DNA of 64,000 nt from the NCBI RefSeq assembly GCF_004614165.1, contig NZ_SPVG01000072.1, positions 62,001 to 126,000 of the forward strand, read 5' to 3'. Numbering within the stretch: position 1 is the stretch's first letter; every line of letters starts with the position of its first letter. The DNA comes from Duganella callida. GTDB taxonomy: Bacteria > Pseudomonadota > Gammaproteobacteria > Burkholderiales > Burkholderiaceae_D. The notes beneath the pieces are model-generated. The model saw only the letters and a list, made by a program, of their open reading frames with translations, did not search any database and was not told the DNA's origin. The translations under genes and the position numbers were made by a program. Below are positions 41,998-52,597 of the stretch, piece by piece.

Positions 41998-43878
41998 TTG
42001 ACCGAGCAACATCAGAAGAGCAGTCTCGCGGCACTCACGCTGGCGGCTGTCGGCATCGTCTATGGCGACATCGGTACCAGCCCCCTCTATACCCTCAAAA
42101 CCATCTTCGATCCCGAGCATGGCCTGGCACTCACGGAGGCCAATCTGCTGGGCATCGTCTCGCTGATCTTCTGGGGTCTGACCCTGATCGTTTCCCTCAA
42201 ATACGTGACGCTGGTGCTGCGCGCCGATAACCGCGGCGAGGGCGGCATCATGGCGCTGATGGCGCTGGTGCTGAATTCCGTCAGCAAGGCGGCGCCGCGC
42301 TGGCACTATCCGCTGATGCTGCTGGGCGTGTTCGGCGCCACCATGTTTTATGGCGACAGCGTGGTCACCCCAGCCATCTCGGTGCTGGGCGCGATCGAAG
42401 GTCTGGAAGTGGCCGCGCCCGGCCTGGAACAATACATCGTCCCGCTGACCATCATCGTGCTGGTGACCTTGTACGCGGTGCAGCGCCACGGCACCGCCGG
42501 CATCGGCCGCTGGTTCGGTCCCATCATGATCGTCTGGTTTGCCGCGCTGTCCATCATGGGCGTGATTAACATCGTCGCCGCGCCGCAGATTTTGTGGGCG
42601 CTGAATCCGTTCCACGCGCTGCGCTTCATCCTCGAAAACCGCCTGATCGCGTTCGTCGCGCTGGGCGCGGTGGTGCTGGCCTTCACCGGCGCCGAGGCGC
42701 TGTACGCCGACATGGGCCACTTCGGCAAGAAGCCGATCCGCGCCGCCTGGTTCCTGGTGGTGTTCCCGGCGCTGGCGCTGAATTATCTGGGGCAGGGCGG
42801 CCTGCTGATCACCCATCCGGAGGCGATCTCGAATCCCTTCTTCCAGCAACTGGGCTCCTGGAGCGTGTTCCCGCTGGTGGTATTGTCCACCATGGCGGCG
42901 GTGATCGCCTCGCAGGCGACGATTTCCGGCACCTTCTCGATGACCAAGCAGGCCATCGCTCTGGGCCTGCTGCCGCGCATGCGCGTGGTGCATACTTCGG
43001 AGCGCGAGATCGGCCAGATCTATATCCCGGCCGTGTGCTGGCTGCAGCTGATCGTGGTGCTGATCGCGGTGATCGGTTTCGGCTCCTCCGACAAGCTGGC
43101 CGGCGCTTACGGCATCGCGGTGACGGCGACCATGCTGTGCACCACCTTCCTGACCTTCTTCGTCACCCGCTACCGCTGGCACATGCCGCTGGCGCTGTGC
43201 CTGGGCGCGACCGGCTTTTTCATCGCCATGGACATTGCGCTGTTCTCGGCCAGCACGCTGAAGCTGTTCCACGGCGGCTGGTTCCCGCTGTTGCTGGGCT
43301 CCGTGCTGTTCACCATCATGCTGACCTGGAAGCGCGGTCGCGCACTGGTGTTCGAAAACCTGCAAAAGCATGCGATCCCGCTGGAAGACTTCCTCGATTC
43401 GCTGTTCGTGGCGCCGCCAACGCGCGTCTACGGCACCGCCATCTTCCTGCGCGGCGAGAGCGATGGCGTGCCGCACGCTTTGCTGCACAATCTGTCGCAC
43501 AACAAGGTGCTGCACGAACGCGTGGTGTTCCTGACCGTGCACATCGTCGAGGAGCCGTACGTGGCGGAAGCGGATCAGGCCAAGGTCACCGACCTGGGAC
43601 ACCAATGCTACCAGCTCAACGTGTATTACGGCTTCAAGGACGAACCGGATATCCCGAGTGTGCTCAAGCTGTGCGAGTGTCTGGGCCTGCCGTTCGAGAT
43701 GATGGAGACCTCGTTCTTCATCGCCCGCCAGACCGTGATCTCGACGCCGGGATCAGGCATGGCCACCTGGCGCGAGCACCTGTTCGTGACCATGTCGCGC
43801 AATGCGCGCGGCGCCGCCGACTACTACCAGATTCCACCCAACCGCGTGATCGAACTCGGTACGCAAGTGGAAATTTGA
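41998..43878 (+). CDS. kup: Kup-family potassium uptake protein
   Basis: 626-aa K+ transporter of the Kup/HAK/KT family, which imports K+ with H+. About 12 membrane helices span residues 10-430, with the signature AAVGIVYGDIGTSPLYTLK near the N-terminus, and a C-terminal cytoplasmic domain (about 440-626) follows. The start is taken as a TTG (41998) with AGGTG upstream, because it places the family N-terminus KSSLAALTLAAVG about six residues in; a GTG at 41965 would add 11 unmatched residues. Monocistronic. Confidence 0.93.
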   Translation: MTEQHQKSSLAALTLAAVGIVYGDIGTSPLYTLKTIFDPEHGLALTEANLLGIVSLIFWGLTLIVSLKYVTLVLRADNRGEGGIMALMALVLNSVSKAAPRWHYPLMLLGVFGATMFYGDSVVTPAISVLGAIEGLEVAAPGLEQYIVPLTIIVLVTLYAVQRHGTAGIGRWFGPIMIVWFAALSIMGVINIVAAPQILWALNPFHALRFILENRLIAFVALGAVVLAFTGAEALYADMGHFGKKPIRAAWFLVVFPALALNYLGQGGLLITHPEAISNPFFQQLGSWSVFPLVVLSTMAAVIASQATISGTFSMTKQAIALGLLPRMRVVHTSEREIGQIYIPAVCWLQLIVVLIAVIGFGSSDKLAGAYGIAVTATMLCTTFLTFFVTRYRWHMPLALCLGATGFFIAMDIALFSASTLKLFHGGWFPLLLGSVLFTIMLTWKRGRALVFENLQKHAIPLEDFLDSLFVAPPTRVYGTAIFLRGESDGVPHALLHNLSHNKVLHERVVFLTVHIVEEPYVAEADQAKVTDLGHQCYQLNVYYGFKDEPDIPSVLKLCECLGLPFEMMETSFFIARQTVISTPGSGMATWREHLFVTMSRNARGAADYYQIPPNRVIELGTQVEI

Positions 43879-43974
43879 GACAAAAATATGTAACTGAATG
43901 TAGTCACCGGAGTGGAAGCGGCGCTGTCTGCTAAACTTCTGCGCCGGGACTCTGAATATCCATCAAAGGTAATT

Positions 43975-44850
43975 ATGAAATCGATGTTGAAATATGTCGC
44001 CGCTGCCGCCTGCGCAGTGGCTTTGGTCGCCTGCGGCGGCGGGCCGAAAACCACCACCGTGGCCGTCGCGCCGCAGCCGGACTACAAGCTGACGACCACC
44101 GCGACCGGCACCGGCAATATCGCCGAAGCGGGTGATACCATCGTGTTCAACTACGTCGGCTACCTGTACGACGCCACCAAGGCGGACGGCAAGGGCGCCA
44201 AGGTGGAAAGCTCGGTCGACCGCAATCAGCCGTTCAGCGGAACCGTCGGCGTGGGCGCCCTGAAGGATAACGGCGTTGTGATGACCGGCTGGGATCAGGC
44301 CCTGCTGGGCATGCAGGCCGGTGGCAAGCGTACCGCCGTGCTGCCGGCCAATCTGGCTTACGGCGTCTATGCGCTCGATGCACAAGCGGCCGTCAACGGC
44401 AACACCTATGCCGCCATCCCGGCCAACTCGCCGCTGGTGTTTGACTTCGAGATGCTGTCGGTGACCAAGAAAGTCACCATCCCGAGCGTTCCGCCGCCAA
44501 CCGTGACCACGATTACCGACGTCACCGTCGGCACCGGCACGGTGGTCACCGCGGGCAGCAAGGTCAATGTGCGCTACACCGGCTGGCTGTATGACGGCAC
44601 CCGGGCCAACTTCAAGGGCACACAATTCGACAGCAATGCGACCAGCACTACCTATTTGCAGGTTACCGTCGGCACCGGCGTGATCGCCGGCTTTAGTACC
44701 GGCCTGACCGGCATGCAGGTGGGCGGCAAGCGTACCGTCATCATCCCGCCGGATCAGGGCTATGGCGCCACGGCGCAAACCACGTCGAACGGCACGATTC
44801 CCGCCAATTCGACGCTGGTATTCGACATCGAAGTCATCTCGTTCCAGTAA
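43975..44850 (+). CDS. Lipoprotein with two FKBP-type peptidyl-prolyl isomerase domains
   Basis: 291-aa predicted lipoprotein (lipobox LVAC-G, Cys about 20) with two FKBP domains in tandem. Domain 1 (about 40-165) reads GDTIVFNYVGYLYD...GWDQALLGMQAGGKRTAVLPANLAYG. Domain 2 (about 182-291) reads GSKVNVRYTGWLYDG...GMQVGGKRTVIIPPDQGYG. Each keeps the VNVRYTGWLYDG-type core, but domain 1 has substitutions that may lower activity. It catalyses proline isomerisation or acts as a chaperone in the periplasm or at the outer membrane. AAAGGT precedes the ATG. Confidence 0.88.
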   Translation: MKSMLKYVAAAACAVALVACGGGPKTTTVAVAPQPDYKLTTTATGTGNIAEAGDTIVFNYVGYLYDATKADGKGAKVESSVDRNQPFSGTVGVGALKDNGVVMTGWDQALLGMQAGGKRTAVLPANLAYGVYALDAQAAVNGNTYAAIPANSPLVFDFEMLSVTKKVTIPSVPPPTVTTITDVTVGTGTVVTAGSKVNVRYTGWLYDGTRANFKGTQFDSNATSTTYLQVTVGTGVIAGFSTGLTGMQVGGKRTVIIPPDQGYGATAQTTSNGTIPANSTLVFDIEVISFQ

Positions 44851-44864
44851 AACGATCCACTTCG

Positions 44865-44896
44865 AAAAAAAGGCAGCCGTGTGGCTGCCTTTTTTT
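44865..44896. terminator. Bidirectional intrinsic terminator
   Basis: A7-GGCAGCC-GTGT-GGCTGCC-T7 is fully symmetric, so it can stop transcription from the FKBP gene (plus) and from the efflux permease gene (minus), whose stop codon it overlaps. Confidence 0.92.
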
Positions 44897-47300
44897 ACGC
44901 CCGCAGCGCCTGCACCGGCGCGATACGCATCGCCGCCAGCGTGTGGCGCGCGGTGGCGGCCGCCACGATCAGCAGTGCAAGTCCCAGTGCCGCCAGCGGC
45001 GCCCAGCCTCCCAGCGGCGAGCGCTCGGCAAACGGCGCCAGATAGCGCGCGATCGCCAGCCACGCCAGCGGCAGCGCGCACAGCGCCGCCACCGCAGTCA
45101 GCGTCACGAATTCGCGTCCCACCAGCATGCCGATGGCCAGGCGGCCGGCGCCGTGCAGCTTGCGCAGCACGATCTCGCGCGCACGCCGCTGCACGCTGTG
45201 CGCCGCCAGCACATACACGCCGAACGCCGCCAGCACCAGCACCGCCGCCGTGGCCCAGGCCAGCATGCGCGCCAGCCGGATATCGTCCGCATAGGCCTGG
45301 GCGTAATAGCCGGCCGCGCGGCGTATCACAGGCGGATGGGCGGGGAAATAGCGCTGCCACAGTTCTGCCATGGCCGTCTCCATCAGCTCCGGCGCGGCGG
45401 CGACGCGCACCGTCAGCAGAGTGCTGTCGGCGGCCAGTTCATACATCATCGGACGCACCGGATCGCGCAGCGTCTCCCAGCGCAGCTCCGGCGCCACGCC
45501 GACGATGCGCAGCGCGCTGCCGTTGATGCGCTGGCCCACCGCCTCGCCGGGCATGGACCAGCCCAGCGCCCGTACCGCGGCCTGGTTGATCACCACGTGC
45601 TGTTCGCCTTCCGTGCCTGGCTGTTCAATGCGCGGATCGAACATGCGGCCCGCCAGCGGCTTCAGATCATAGACCCGGAAAAAGTCCGCGCCGATGAATT
45701 GCACCGACATGCCGATGCTGCTGCCGTCGACCCGCTTGACGGTCTCGCTGCCGCGGGTGCCGGTATGGTCGTCGCGGCCCGGCACATTGCGGCTGTCGGC
45801 CACGCCGCTGACACCGGGCAGCTGCGCCAGCGCGTCGCGGAAGGCGCGGCCGGCTGGCGTGTTCACATTCTCCGGCAGCTCGGCCACCAGCAGCGGCGCG
45901 GGATCGAAACCGGGCGGCGCGGCGGCGGCAAATTCGCTCTGCCACAGCATCGCCAGCGCCAGGCTGCCCATGCCCATCGCCACGGCGAATTGCAGCGCGG
46001 TCAGTACGCGCCGCAGCCATGCGCCGCCGGCCGTTTCGCCGCTGCGCTGGGACAGCGTGGCGCGCATGTCGGCACCGCGCGCCAGCCAGCCGGGATAGAG
46101 GCCGGCCAGCGCTCCGACGATGGCGCCGAACGCCAGGCAGGCCACAATGGTCGTCGTCGTGAATTCGCTGTCGAGAGTCCGCTGCAGCAGGTCGGAGGCC
46201 AGCGGCAGCAGCATCCAGGCCAGCAGCACGCCGAGCGCCGCTGCCGCCACAGACAGCAGCATGGCCTCCGCCATGAACTGCATCAGCAGCCGCCGGGTGG
46301 TGGCGCCCAGCACGCGGCGCATGGCGATTTCGCGCTGGCGGCGCAGGGCGCGCACGGTGGCGAGGTTGACGTAATTGACCACCGTCAGCAGCAGGATCAG
46401 CAGGCCGGCCACGCCCAACGCCAGCACCATGCGCATGTCGCCGCGTGGGCCGGTGCCCATGGTGTTGGCCACGCTGCGGTCGAAATAGGCATCCGCCAGT
46501 GCGCCCGGTGCGATGTCGACCATCTTGCGTCCACCCAGTGCGGCCTTCATTTCCGGCGTCGCCATGCTGGCCCACGGCGCCTGATCGATCGCCTTTTGCA
46601 GCGCGGCTTGCAGCGCACGCGGATCGGCGGCGGTCTTCACGTAAATCCGGCCGCCGATACCCATCCAGTTGGACAGCGCCTGCCGCCGTTCCTGTTCCGG
46701 CCACAGCGCGCTGCCGATGCCGACCAGGGCGCCGAACTGTATCGTGCTGTTGGACGGGCGGTCCGGCAGCAGCGCGCGCACCTGCAGGGTTTGATGATTG
46801 AGACTGACGCTGCGGCCCAGCGCCTCCGCGGTGCCGAACAGCTGCAGCGCCGCCGTCCGCGTCAGCGCCAGGCCGTCCGGCCGGGTCAGCGCCTGTTGCA
46901 GGTCGCCGGCCGATACGCGCAAGCCGGCGATCTGCTGGAACGCCGGATCGACCGCCGTGACGTCGAACGTACGTTGCCGGCCGTTCTGTTCCAGCAGCGC
47001 CTCGCGCGGCCACCACGCGCTGACCTGCAGCGGCAGACCGCTTTGCAGCGCCACCTCGCGCAGGGCGAACGGCGTGTACTCCATCCACTGCGGCTGCGGG
47101 ATGAAATTCAGCCGGTGCTTGATCAGGTAGACCTGATCGCGCAGCGGCACGTCGCGGTCATAGCCGAAGGAATAATGTACGAAAGCCAGCAGAACGAAGC
47201 AGATGGCGAAACCGGCCGCCAGTCCAAGCAGTTCCACCGCGGCGTTGAAGGGCTGGCGCAGCAGCAGGCGCCAGGCGATGCGGAAGTCATGGGGCGCCAT
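44895..47300 (-). CDS. MacB-like FtsX-type ABC permease
   Basis: 801-aa permease with two FtsX-type halves. A first helix (about 22-44) is followed by a large periplasmic domain, three helices at about 283-405 (LILLLTVVNYVNLATVRALRRQREIAMRRVLGATTRRLLMQF), a second periplasmic domain (about 440-680), and three more helices to the end, ending MRIAPVQALRA. The ATPase is a separate gene six bases upstream, unlike true MacB. With that ATPase and the adaptor it would export peptides, lipids or antibiotics through a TolC-like channel. The substrate is unknown. Confidence 0.88.
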   Translation of the reverse strand: MAPHDFRIAWRLLLRQPFNAAVELLGLAAGFAICFVLLAFVHYSFGYDRDVPLRDQVYLIKHRLNFIPQPQWMEYTPFALREVALQSGLPLQVSAWWPREALLEQNGRQRTFDVTAVDPAFQQIAGLRVSAGDLQQALTRPDGLALTRTAALQLFGTAEALGRSVSLNHQTLQVRALLPDRPSNSTIQFGALVGIGSALWPEQERRQALSNWMGIGGRIYVKTAADPRALQAALQKAIDQAPWASMATPEMKAALGGRKMVDIAPGALADAYFDRSVANTMGTGPRGDMRMVLALGVAGLLILLLTVVNYVNLATVRALRRQREIAMRRVLGATTRRLLMQFMAEAMLLSVAAAALGVLLAWMLLPLASDLLQRTLDSEFTTTTIVACLAFGAIVGALAGLYPGWLARGADMRATLSQRSGETAGGAWLRRVLTALQFAVAMGMGSLALAMLWQSEFAAAAPPGFDPAPLLVAELPENVNTPAGRAFRDALAQLPGVSGVADSRNVPGRDDHTGTRGSETVKRVDGSSIGMSVQFIGADFFRVYDLKPLAGRMFDPRIEQPGTEGEQHVVINQAAVRALGWSMPGEAVGQRINGSALRIVGVAPELRWETLRDPVRPMMYELAADSTLLTVRVAAAPELMETAMAELWQRYFPAHPPVIRRAAGYYAQAYADDIRLARMLAWATAAVLVLAAFGVYVLAAHSVQRRAREIVLRKLHGAGRLAIGMLVGREFVTLTAVAALCALPLAWLAIARYLAPFAERSPLGGWAPLAALGLALLIVAAATARHTLAAMRIAPVQALRA

Positions 47301-47305
47301 CCCGC

Positions 47306-47986
47306 TTACGCCGCCCGCAGTGCATCGACCATCACCCGGCCATCCAGCAGATTCAGGCTGCGCGAGGCTTGCGCGGCGTGATCGGGCGAGTGGGTGACCA
47401 TCACCACCGTCGTGCCTTCGGCATTGATGTCGCGCAGCAGGCGCATGACTTCGTTGCCGTGTGCGCTGTCCAGGTTACCCGTCGGTTCGTCGGCCAGCAG
47501 CACGGCGGGGCCGGCCACCAAGGCGCGCGCGATCGCCACGCGCTGCTGCTGGCCGCCGGACAGTTGCGACGGCCGGTGGCTGGCGCGGTGGCCGACACCG
47601 AGTTTTTCCAGCATCGCTGTTACGCGCTCGCGCCGTTCGCGCGCCGGCGTGCCGTTGTACTCGAGCGCCAGTTCGACGTTTTCGAACACGCTCAGTTCTT
47701 CGATCAGGTTGAAGCTCTGGAAGATGAAGCCGATACGGCCGCGCCGCAGCCGGTTCAGTTGCGCCTCGCTCCAGCCGGCGACGTTCCGGCCTTCGAACCA
47801 GTATTCGCCACGGGTCGGCACGTCCAGCAGGCCGAGGATGCCGAGCAGCGTCGATTTGCCGCAGCCGGAAGGCCCGGTGATGGCGACGTATTCGCCCGCT
47901 TCGATTTCCAGGTCGATGCGGTCCAGCGCCGTGGTCTGGATGTCGCCCGCCTGGTGGATTTTGCTGACGCCGACAAGTTTGAGCAT
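47306..47986 (-). CDS. ABC transporter ATPase, MacB/LolD type
   Basis: 226-aa ATPase of the MacB/LolD subfamily. Walker A is GPSGCGKST (about 39-47), the Q-loop QSFNLIEELSVFENVEL is typical, the signature LSGGQQQRVAIARAL, Walker B VLLADEPTGNLDS, and the switch His VTHSPD. It energises the FtsX-type permease encoded directly downstream. The adaptor gene lies 32 bases upstream, so the three genes form one transcript. Confidence 0.92.
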   Translation of the reverse strand: MLKLVGVSKIHQAGDIQTTALDRIDLEIEAGEYVAITGPSGCGKSTLLGILGLLDVPTRGEYWFEGRNVAGWSEAQLNRLRRGRIGFIFQSFNLIEELSVFENVELALEYNGTPARERRERVTAMLEKLGVGHRASHRPSQLSGGQQQRVAIARALVAGPAVLLADEPTGNLDSAHGNEVMRLLRDINAEGTTVVMVTHSPDHAAQASRSLNLLDGRVMVDALRAA

Positions 47987-48018
47987 GGATGTCTGCCTTT
48001 CGAATGGTTTTGAAGAGG

Positions 48019-49323
48019 TTACTGCGTAATCTGCAGCCGTGGTGAATTTCCGTAGGCGGCGTAGCTGGACAGGATCACCTTGTCGCCCGCCGTCAGCCCT
48101 TCCAGCACTTCGATCTGGCTGTTGTTGCGGCGGCCGGTGCGCACCGCGCGGCGCTCGGCATGGCGGCCGTCCGCGTCCAGCACGTAGACCCAGGCGCCGC
48201 CGCTATCGTTGATGAAGGCGCCGTTCGGCAGCAGCAGCGCCGACGCCGGTTCACCGAGCGTGATACGCGCATCCAGACCCTGACCGGGATTCAGCACCGG
48301 CGGCTGCCCGTCGGTGAACACCATCTCGACGGTGAAGCGGCCGTCCTTGATCTGCGGGTAGATAGTGCTGATGTCGGCGGCGTAGCGATGACCGTCCTGC
48401 TGCACGCTGCCGTGGCGGCCGACCGCCATGCGGTTCAGGTAATACTCGTCGACGCTGGCGGTCAGCTTGAAGCGCGCCGGATCGTCGATGCGGCCGATGT
48501 TCTTGCCGGTGGCGATAGACTCGCCGATCTGCAGACGGAAGTTGGTCAGCCGTCCATCCGCAGGCGCACGCACGGCCAGCGCGTCGACGGTGGCGGAAAC
48601 CAGTTTAAGTCCCGAGTTCAGGCCCTGGATGGACGATTCCAGCTGCTGCTCGGCGCTCTGCCGCACACGTGTCTCGGCGGCGTTGGAGCGCTGCTCCTGC
48701 TGGTAAGCCTGTTCCTGTTTGGCCAGCCGGTCCTCGGATTCTTCCAGCGCCACGCTGGAGATGAAGCCTTGCGCCGCCAGCCGCACATTGCGCGCATGCT
48801 GCTTGCGCGCCTGATCGAGCGCGAACTGCAGATCGTCCAGCCGGCGCTGATGGTCGCTGGCGCTGGCTTCCTGCTGCACGCGCAGGTTGGACAGGTTGAA
48901 GATGCTGACCGAATGTTCGTACTGGCGTGCCAGCAGTTCCAGGTTGCGCTGCGGGTTGGAGATGCGGAACAGCAGCTGGCCTTTTTTTACCAGCGCGCCA
49001 TCGGCAGCGAAGACTTCTTCCACCCGGCCGGATTCCACAGCATCCAGAATCACGGAATTGAGCGGTTCGGCATTGGCGCGCACGATGATGTCGTCGACGA
49101 ACACGCCGCGCGCGGCCTGGCCGATGCGCAGGTCGGCGCCATCGATCTGCAGGCCGCGCGGGATCCAGGCCCACAGCGCATAAGCCGCGACCACCAGCGC
49201 GGCCACGACGCCGACGGCGATGGCAATGCGCCTGCCGCGCCGGCGCGGAACGACGGTATCCATCGCCGCGCCGCTGGCGGGCAGGTGGGATGGCGTGGCC
49301 GCAAATTTTTTTTTCGGGTTCAT
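48019..49323 (-). CDS. HlyD/MacA-type periplasmic adaptor
   Basis: 434-aa membrane-fusion protein, first gene of the efflux operon. A basic N-terminus (RRRGRR) precedes one membrane helix (about 33-53, IAIAVGVVAALVVAAYALWAW). The lipoyl half-domains (SGRVEEVFAADGALVKKGQLLF) flank a long coiled-coil hairpin (about 130-215) that would reach an outer-membrane channel. The start is given as the ATG at 49323, but a sigma-54 promoter ends next to it, so the ATG at 49263 (MDTVVPRRRG) may be the true start. It joins the inner-membrane pump to a TolC-like protein not in the window. Confidence 0.88.
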   Translation of the reverse strand: MNPKKKFAATPSHLPASGAAMDTVVPRRRGRRIAIAVGVVAALVVAAYALWAWIPRGLQIDGADLRIGQAARGVFVDDIIVRANAEPLNSVILDAVESGRVEEVFAADGALVKKGQLLFRISNPQRNLELLARQYEHSVSIFNLSNLRVQQEASASDHQRRLDDLQFALDQARKQHARNVRLAAQGFISSVALEESEDRLAKQEQAYQQEQRSNAAETRVRQSAEQQLESSIQGLNSGLKLVSATVDALAVRAPADGRLTNFRLQIGESIATGKNIGRIDDPARFKLTASVDEYYLNRMAVGRHGSVQQDGHRYAADISTIYPQIKDGRFTVEMVFTDGQPPVLNPGQGLDARITLGEPASALLLPNGAFINDSGGAWVYVLDADGRHAERRAVRTGRRNNSQIEVLEGLTAGDKVILSSYAAYGNSPRLQITQ

Positions 49324-49334
49324 GTCCGCCTTAC

Positions 49335-49350
49335 TGCAAACGCTGTGCCA
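49335..49350 (-). promoter_or_regulatory. Sigma-54 (-24/-12) promoter for efflux operon
   Basis: On the minus strand TGGCACAGCGTTTGCA matches the RpoN consensus TGGCAC-N5-TTGCA exactly (GG at -24, GC at -12). Transcription would begin near 49324. The divergently encoded regulator is an NtrC-type activator, which fits control from this promoter. Confidence 0.75.
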
Positions 49351-49389
49351 TGCCTGAAAACGGGGTTTGCGGTGCGAAAGTGGCGCGAG

Positions 49390-49432
49390 TGTTCATTTTC
49401 GGACAGTGGCCGCTGTTCACGCGCGGACACTG
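49390..49432. promoter_or_regulatory. Tandem upstream activator sites of efflux operon
   Basis: Two copies of TGTTCA-N5-GGACA(G/C)TG (49390-49408 and 49414-49432), 24 bases apart. Each copy is itself an imperfect dyad (TGTTC/GGACA). They lie about 66-108 bases upstream of the sigma-54 start, the normal place for an enhancer-binding activator. Confidence 0.65.
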
Positions 49433-49482
49433 GCTAGTGGCTGGGGCGTTTACATCGGTTTTACCGCTGCTAGAATGGCCGC

Positions 49483-50833
<1,351 letters not shown>

Positions 50834-50844
<11 letters not shown>

Positions 50845-52057
50845 GCGCGCGCTCAAGTGGGGTGTGGCGGCCGGCGTGGCCGGCCTGATGACGCTGAGCG
50901 TCGCCGCGGATGCACTGGCGGCCGCGCCGGCGCCGCGCCGCATCGTGTTGTGCGTGCTGCTCGCCGTGGCGCCAGCCAGCCTGATATGGCAATGCCTGAA
51001 GCGCCTGCACCTGCGCGCGCCGCGCATGGAGACGCAATCCAGCGCGGCGCCAACATCAACGTCGCCGTCACCGGATCAAATCGTACTGGCATTGGAAGCC
51101 CGCCTCGAACACGCGCCGATCGCGTTGTTCACCATTCGCGACGACGCTGTCGCGCCGCTGAATGCCAGTGCGCGCCGCCTGCTGGCGCCCGGCCGCGCCA
51201 GCGCGCCGCAGGATCTGCGTCAGCTGCTGGCGAAGCAACCGGCAGGCCAACGCCAGTTGGTCAGCTTCGACACCGAACGTGGCGCCGAGCGCGCGCTGGT
51301 CGCCGTCTCCACGCTCAGCGTGCAGGGCGCCACCCAGCGTCTGGCCGCGCTGATGCCGGTGGAAAGCCAACTGGAAGCCGAAGCCCTCAACGCCTGGCGC
51401 GAACTGGTGCAGGTGCTGACCCACGAAATCATGAATTCCCTGACGCCGGTGGCCTCGCTGTCGCGCACCGCCTGCGGCCTGCTGGACGAAGCGGGCAGCC
51501 AGCTGCCGGCCGACATCCACGACGACCTGGGCACCGCGCTGGACGCCATCGCGCGCCGCGCCGCCAGTCTGGTGGATTTCGTCGGCAGCTACCGCAGCCT
51601 GTCCACCGTGGCGCCGGCGCAGCCGCAGCGCGTGCTGCTGGAGGCGCTGTTCGAACGCCTGGCCGCGCTGTTGGCGCCGCAATGGCAGGCGCTGGACGGC
51701 CGTCTGACCTTCTCGGTCGAACCGGCGTCGCTGGAAGTGATGATCGATCCCGGGCAGCTGGAACAGGCCCTGATCAACCTGCTGAAAAACGCCGCCGAAG
51801 CGGCCGGCGCCAAGCCGCAGGCCCAGGTCAGCGCGCGCCTGAGCCGCGGCGGCCGGCTGCGCATCGAAGTCGCCGACAACGGTCCCGGCGTGCCGGATGC
51901 CCTGGCGGCCCACATCTTCACGCCGTTTTTCTCGACCAAGCGGCAGGGCAGGGGCATCGGCCTGGCGATGGTACGCCATCTGGTGCACGCCAATGGCGGC
52001 ACCGTGCGCTACGCGCGTTCGGTCGGCGCCGGCGCGCGTTTCATCCTGACGTTCTGA
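50834..52057 (+). CDS. Sensor histidine kinase
   Basis: 407-aa kinase. Two short hydrophobic segments (about 8-30 and 36-55) make a membrane hairpin with almost no periplasmic loop. A PAS-like region (about 85-175) follows. The H-box is LTHEIMNSLTPV (phospho-His about 197), with an N-box NLLKNAAEA and G-boxes VADNGPGVP and GRGIGLAM. Lack of a periplasmic sensor suggests detection inside the membrane or through the pump. The start is the ATG at 50834, overlapping the regulator stop by 11 bases. It is the cognate kinase by position. Confidence 0.9.
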
Positions 52058-52508
52058 CCCGCACCATATCGACGTGCATGATGCCGTCTTCGTCGTACGG
52101 GGCGGTCACGGTGCGGAAGCCGTAGCCGCCGTAGAATTCTTCCAGATGCGCCTGGGCGCCGATGCGGAAGTCGTGACCGGGATGCAGCTTTTCGGCCAGC
52201 GGAATTGCCTTGGCCAGCAGCTCGTGGCCGATGCCGCTGCCGCGCGCCGCTTGCGTGGTCAGTACGCGGCCCAGCGACATCTCGTCGAATTTCACGCCGG
52301 GCGGGACGCAGCGCAGATAGGCCACCAGGGTGCGCTGACCATCGATCTCGCGCCAGCCCATCAGGTGATGGCATTGCGGATCGCAGCCATCGATATCGGG
52401 ATACAAGCAGGTTTGCTCGAGCACGAAGACCTGCTGCCGCTGGCGCAGCACCTCGTACCAGTCGGCGCGCGGGATATCGTCAAAAGCCAGCCAGTGCCAC
52501 TCAATCAT
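52041..52508 (-). CDS. ElaA-type GNAT acetyltransferase
   Basis: 155-aa GNAT-fold protein of the ElaA family. It starts IEWHWLAFDDIPRADWYEVLRQRQQVFVLEQ, typical of ElaA. The acetyl-CoA-binding motif A is LGRVLTTQAARGSGIGHELL (RGSGIG). The substrate is unknown. The 3' end overlaps the kinase gene by 17 bases on the opposite strand. Confidence 0.88.
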   Translation of the reverse strand: MIEWHWLAFDDIPRADWYEVLRQRQQVFVLEQTCLYPDIDGCDPQCHHLMGWREIDGQRTLVAYLRCVPPGVKFDEMSLGRVLTTQAARGSGIGHELLAKAIPLAEKLHPGHDFRIGAQAHLEEFYGGYGFRTVTAPYDEDGIMHVDMVRVRTSG

Positions 52509-52545
52509 TGTTGTTCCCGTCCAGTCAAAACAACGATTGTATGTG

Positions 52546-52578
52546 AAAAAGGCCGGCGCCTCTTGCGAGGGGCCGGCC
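52546..52578 (-). terminator. Intrinsic terminator of ohr
   Basis: On the minus strand GGCCGGC and CCTC pair with GAGG and GCCGGCC around GCAA, followed by TTTTT. It lies about 20 bases beyond the ohr stop. Strong by structure. Confidence 0.85.
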
Positions 52579-52597
52579 GTTGTGGCGCCGAGGTCGA

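Noticed and set aside
41803-43605. Minus-strand frame of 600 codons across kup
   Set aside because: No domain, His/Gln-rich, antisense to a clear transporter gene.
44943-47381. Plus-strand open frame of 812 codons across the efflux permease
   Set aside because: Arg/Gln/His-rich composition and no domain; the minus strand encodes a complete FtsX-type permease.
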